Assembly: GCA_041484845.1 (NCBI GenBank)
Contig: JBGPIK010000379.1
Location: forward strand, 1 to 6,639
Direction: 5' to 3'
Length of the DNA: 6,639 nt
Origin: JBGPIK01 sp041484845
GTDB lineage: Bacteria > Desulfobacterota > Binatia > UBA9968
Shown here: positions 6,195 to 6,639 of the stretch, in pieces
How positions within the stretch are numbered: the stretch's first letter is position 1
Layout of the letters: each line of letters opens with the position of its first letter
Position numbers and translations under genes: made by a program
Notes under the pieces: generated by a model
Told to the model about the DNA's origin: nothing
Seen by the model: only the letters and a program-made list of their open reading frames with translations
Databases searched by the model: none

Positions 6195-6639
6195 TTACGG
6201 CAGCGTGTAACCCAACTCTTTCGCGACTTCCATTGCCAGCCGATCGTCGGCCACGTCGGTAAACGTGACCTTTCGATCGGTGAAGCGGCCTTGCGATTGA
6301 ACGGCCCTGACCAACGTCTCCATGCCGATGCGGCTGGGAATTCCGGTCGGGCTAAGGGTCGTCAGAAACTGATCGTAGGTCTCACTGGCGGCTTCTTTGT
6401 CCATCTTGAGAAGACGCATGATGAGCTCGACGGTCTTGGGTTTCTCGGATCTCATCCTTGGCGATTTGGAGCGAGCGAATCACACGTCGGGTCTCCAGGG
6501 GCCGTTCGTGAATCGTTTTCACCAAAGCCGTGAGACCCCCGCCGGGCATCTCCACCATGGAACCAACGTCCAAAAGCTTGTTGAAGCCTTTCTTCTGCGC
6601 GCCGAAGGTGACCGGCGGAGACATCATCGCGCCGTCGAC
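6195..6639 (-). pseudogene. ABC transporter substrate-binding protein, NMT1/SsuA/TauA-like, C-terminal part with a frameshift (N-terminus outside window)
   Basis: C-terminal part of a periplasmic solute-binding protein of the kind annotated as nitrate/sulfonate/taurine or NMT1-like; the gene enters from beyond 6639. The upstream frame reads VDGAMMSPPVTFGAQ, KLLDVGSMVEMPGGG, ETRRVIRSLQIAKDEIR, then drifts into unrelated residues and stops at 6382. The expected continuation, KPKTVELIMRLLKMDKEAA through VAKELGYTLP, is in a second frame and ends with TAA at 6197-6195. The switch lies at about 6441-6451, around GAGAAACCC, and equals one surplus base (or two missing). Both halves are family-like right up to the junction, so this is a fresh mutation or a sequence error. 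Its ligand is unknown; the gene ends 12 bases before the FAD dehydrogenase, suggesting uptake of that enzyme's substrate. Confidence 0.8.

Overview
The window looks like a chromosomal piece from a moderately GC-rich, double-membraned (diderm) bacterium. The Pal lipoprotein shows the outer membrane directly. Its C-terminal cysteine pair, together with the catabolic gene types, reminds me of soil or sediment lineages such as Deltaproteobacteria-like, Rokubacteria-like or Binatota-like groups. That placement is a by-eye impression, not a classification.

Layout. Positions 1-1581 hold two minus-strand catabolic genes. A TIM-barrel amidohydrolase of the 2-pyrone-4,6-dicarboxylate lactonase type (1581 to 705) has its last codons in another frame. 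Downstream of it lies the N-terminal 191 codons of an Asp/Glu racemase-superfamily protein (575 to below 1) resembling arylmalonate decarboxylase and maleate isomerase. The 129-base gap between them carries a small tandem array of 9-base units. Positions 1582-2540 hold a self-contained plus-strand unit: a good sigma70-type promoter, the lipoprotein gene pal, and a strong intrinsic terminator. Positions 2541-3510 hold one unrecognised 133-residue gene (2850-3251) flanked by non-coding DNA with hairpins. Positions 3511-4500 hold a complete bicupin gentisate 1,2-dioxygenase-like gene. After a 281-base convergent spacer, the minus strand carries an FAD-dependent dehydrogenase (tricarballylate dehydrogenase/fumarate reductase family; 6182 to 4782). 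Twelve bases upstream of it is the C-terminal end of an NMT1/SsuA/TauA-type ABC transporter substrate-binding protein (from beyond 6639 to 6195), which is also interrupted by a frameshift.

Functional picture. Apart from pal and the unknown gene, everything points to uptake and breakdown of aromatic and small carboxylic acids: a solute-binding protein, a flavin dehydrogenase for a polycarboxylate-like substrate, ring cleavage by a gentisate-type dioxygenase, a lactonase-like hydrolase, and a C-C lyase or isomerase acting on a malonate- or maleate-like acid. No single known pathway uses exactly this set, and the genes lie in at least three transcription units, so a joint pathway is only a hypothesis.

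The most notable raw-sequence signals are the two frameshifts (near 768 and near 6445), each equivalent to one surplus base in an otherwise well-conserved gene; the 9-base tandem units at 648-683; and the stand-alone pal. I did not find a CRISPR array, tRNA, rRNA, insertion sequence or phage-like module.
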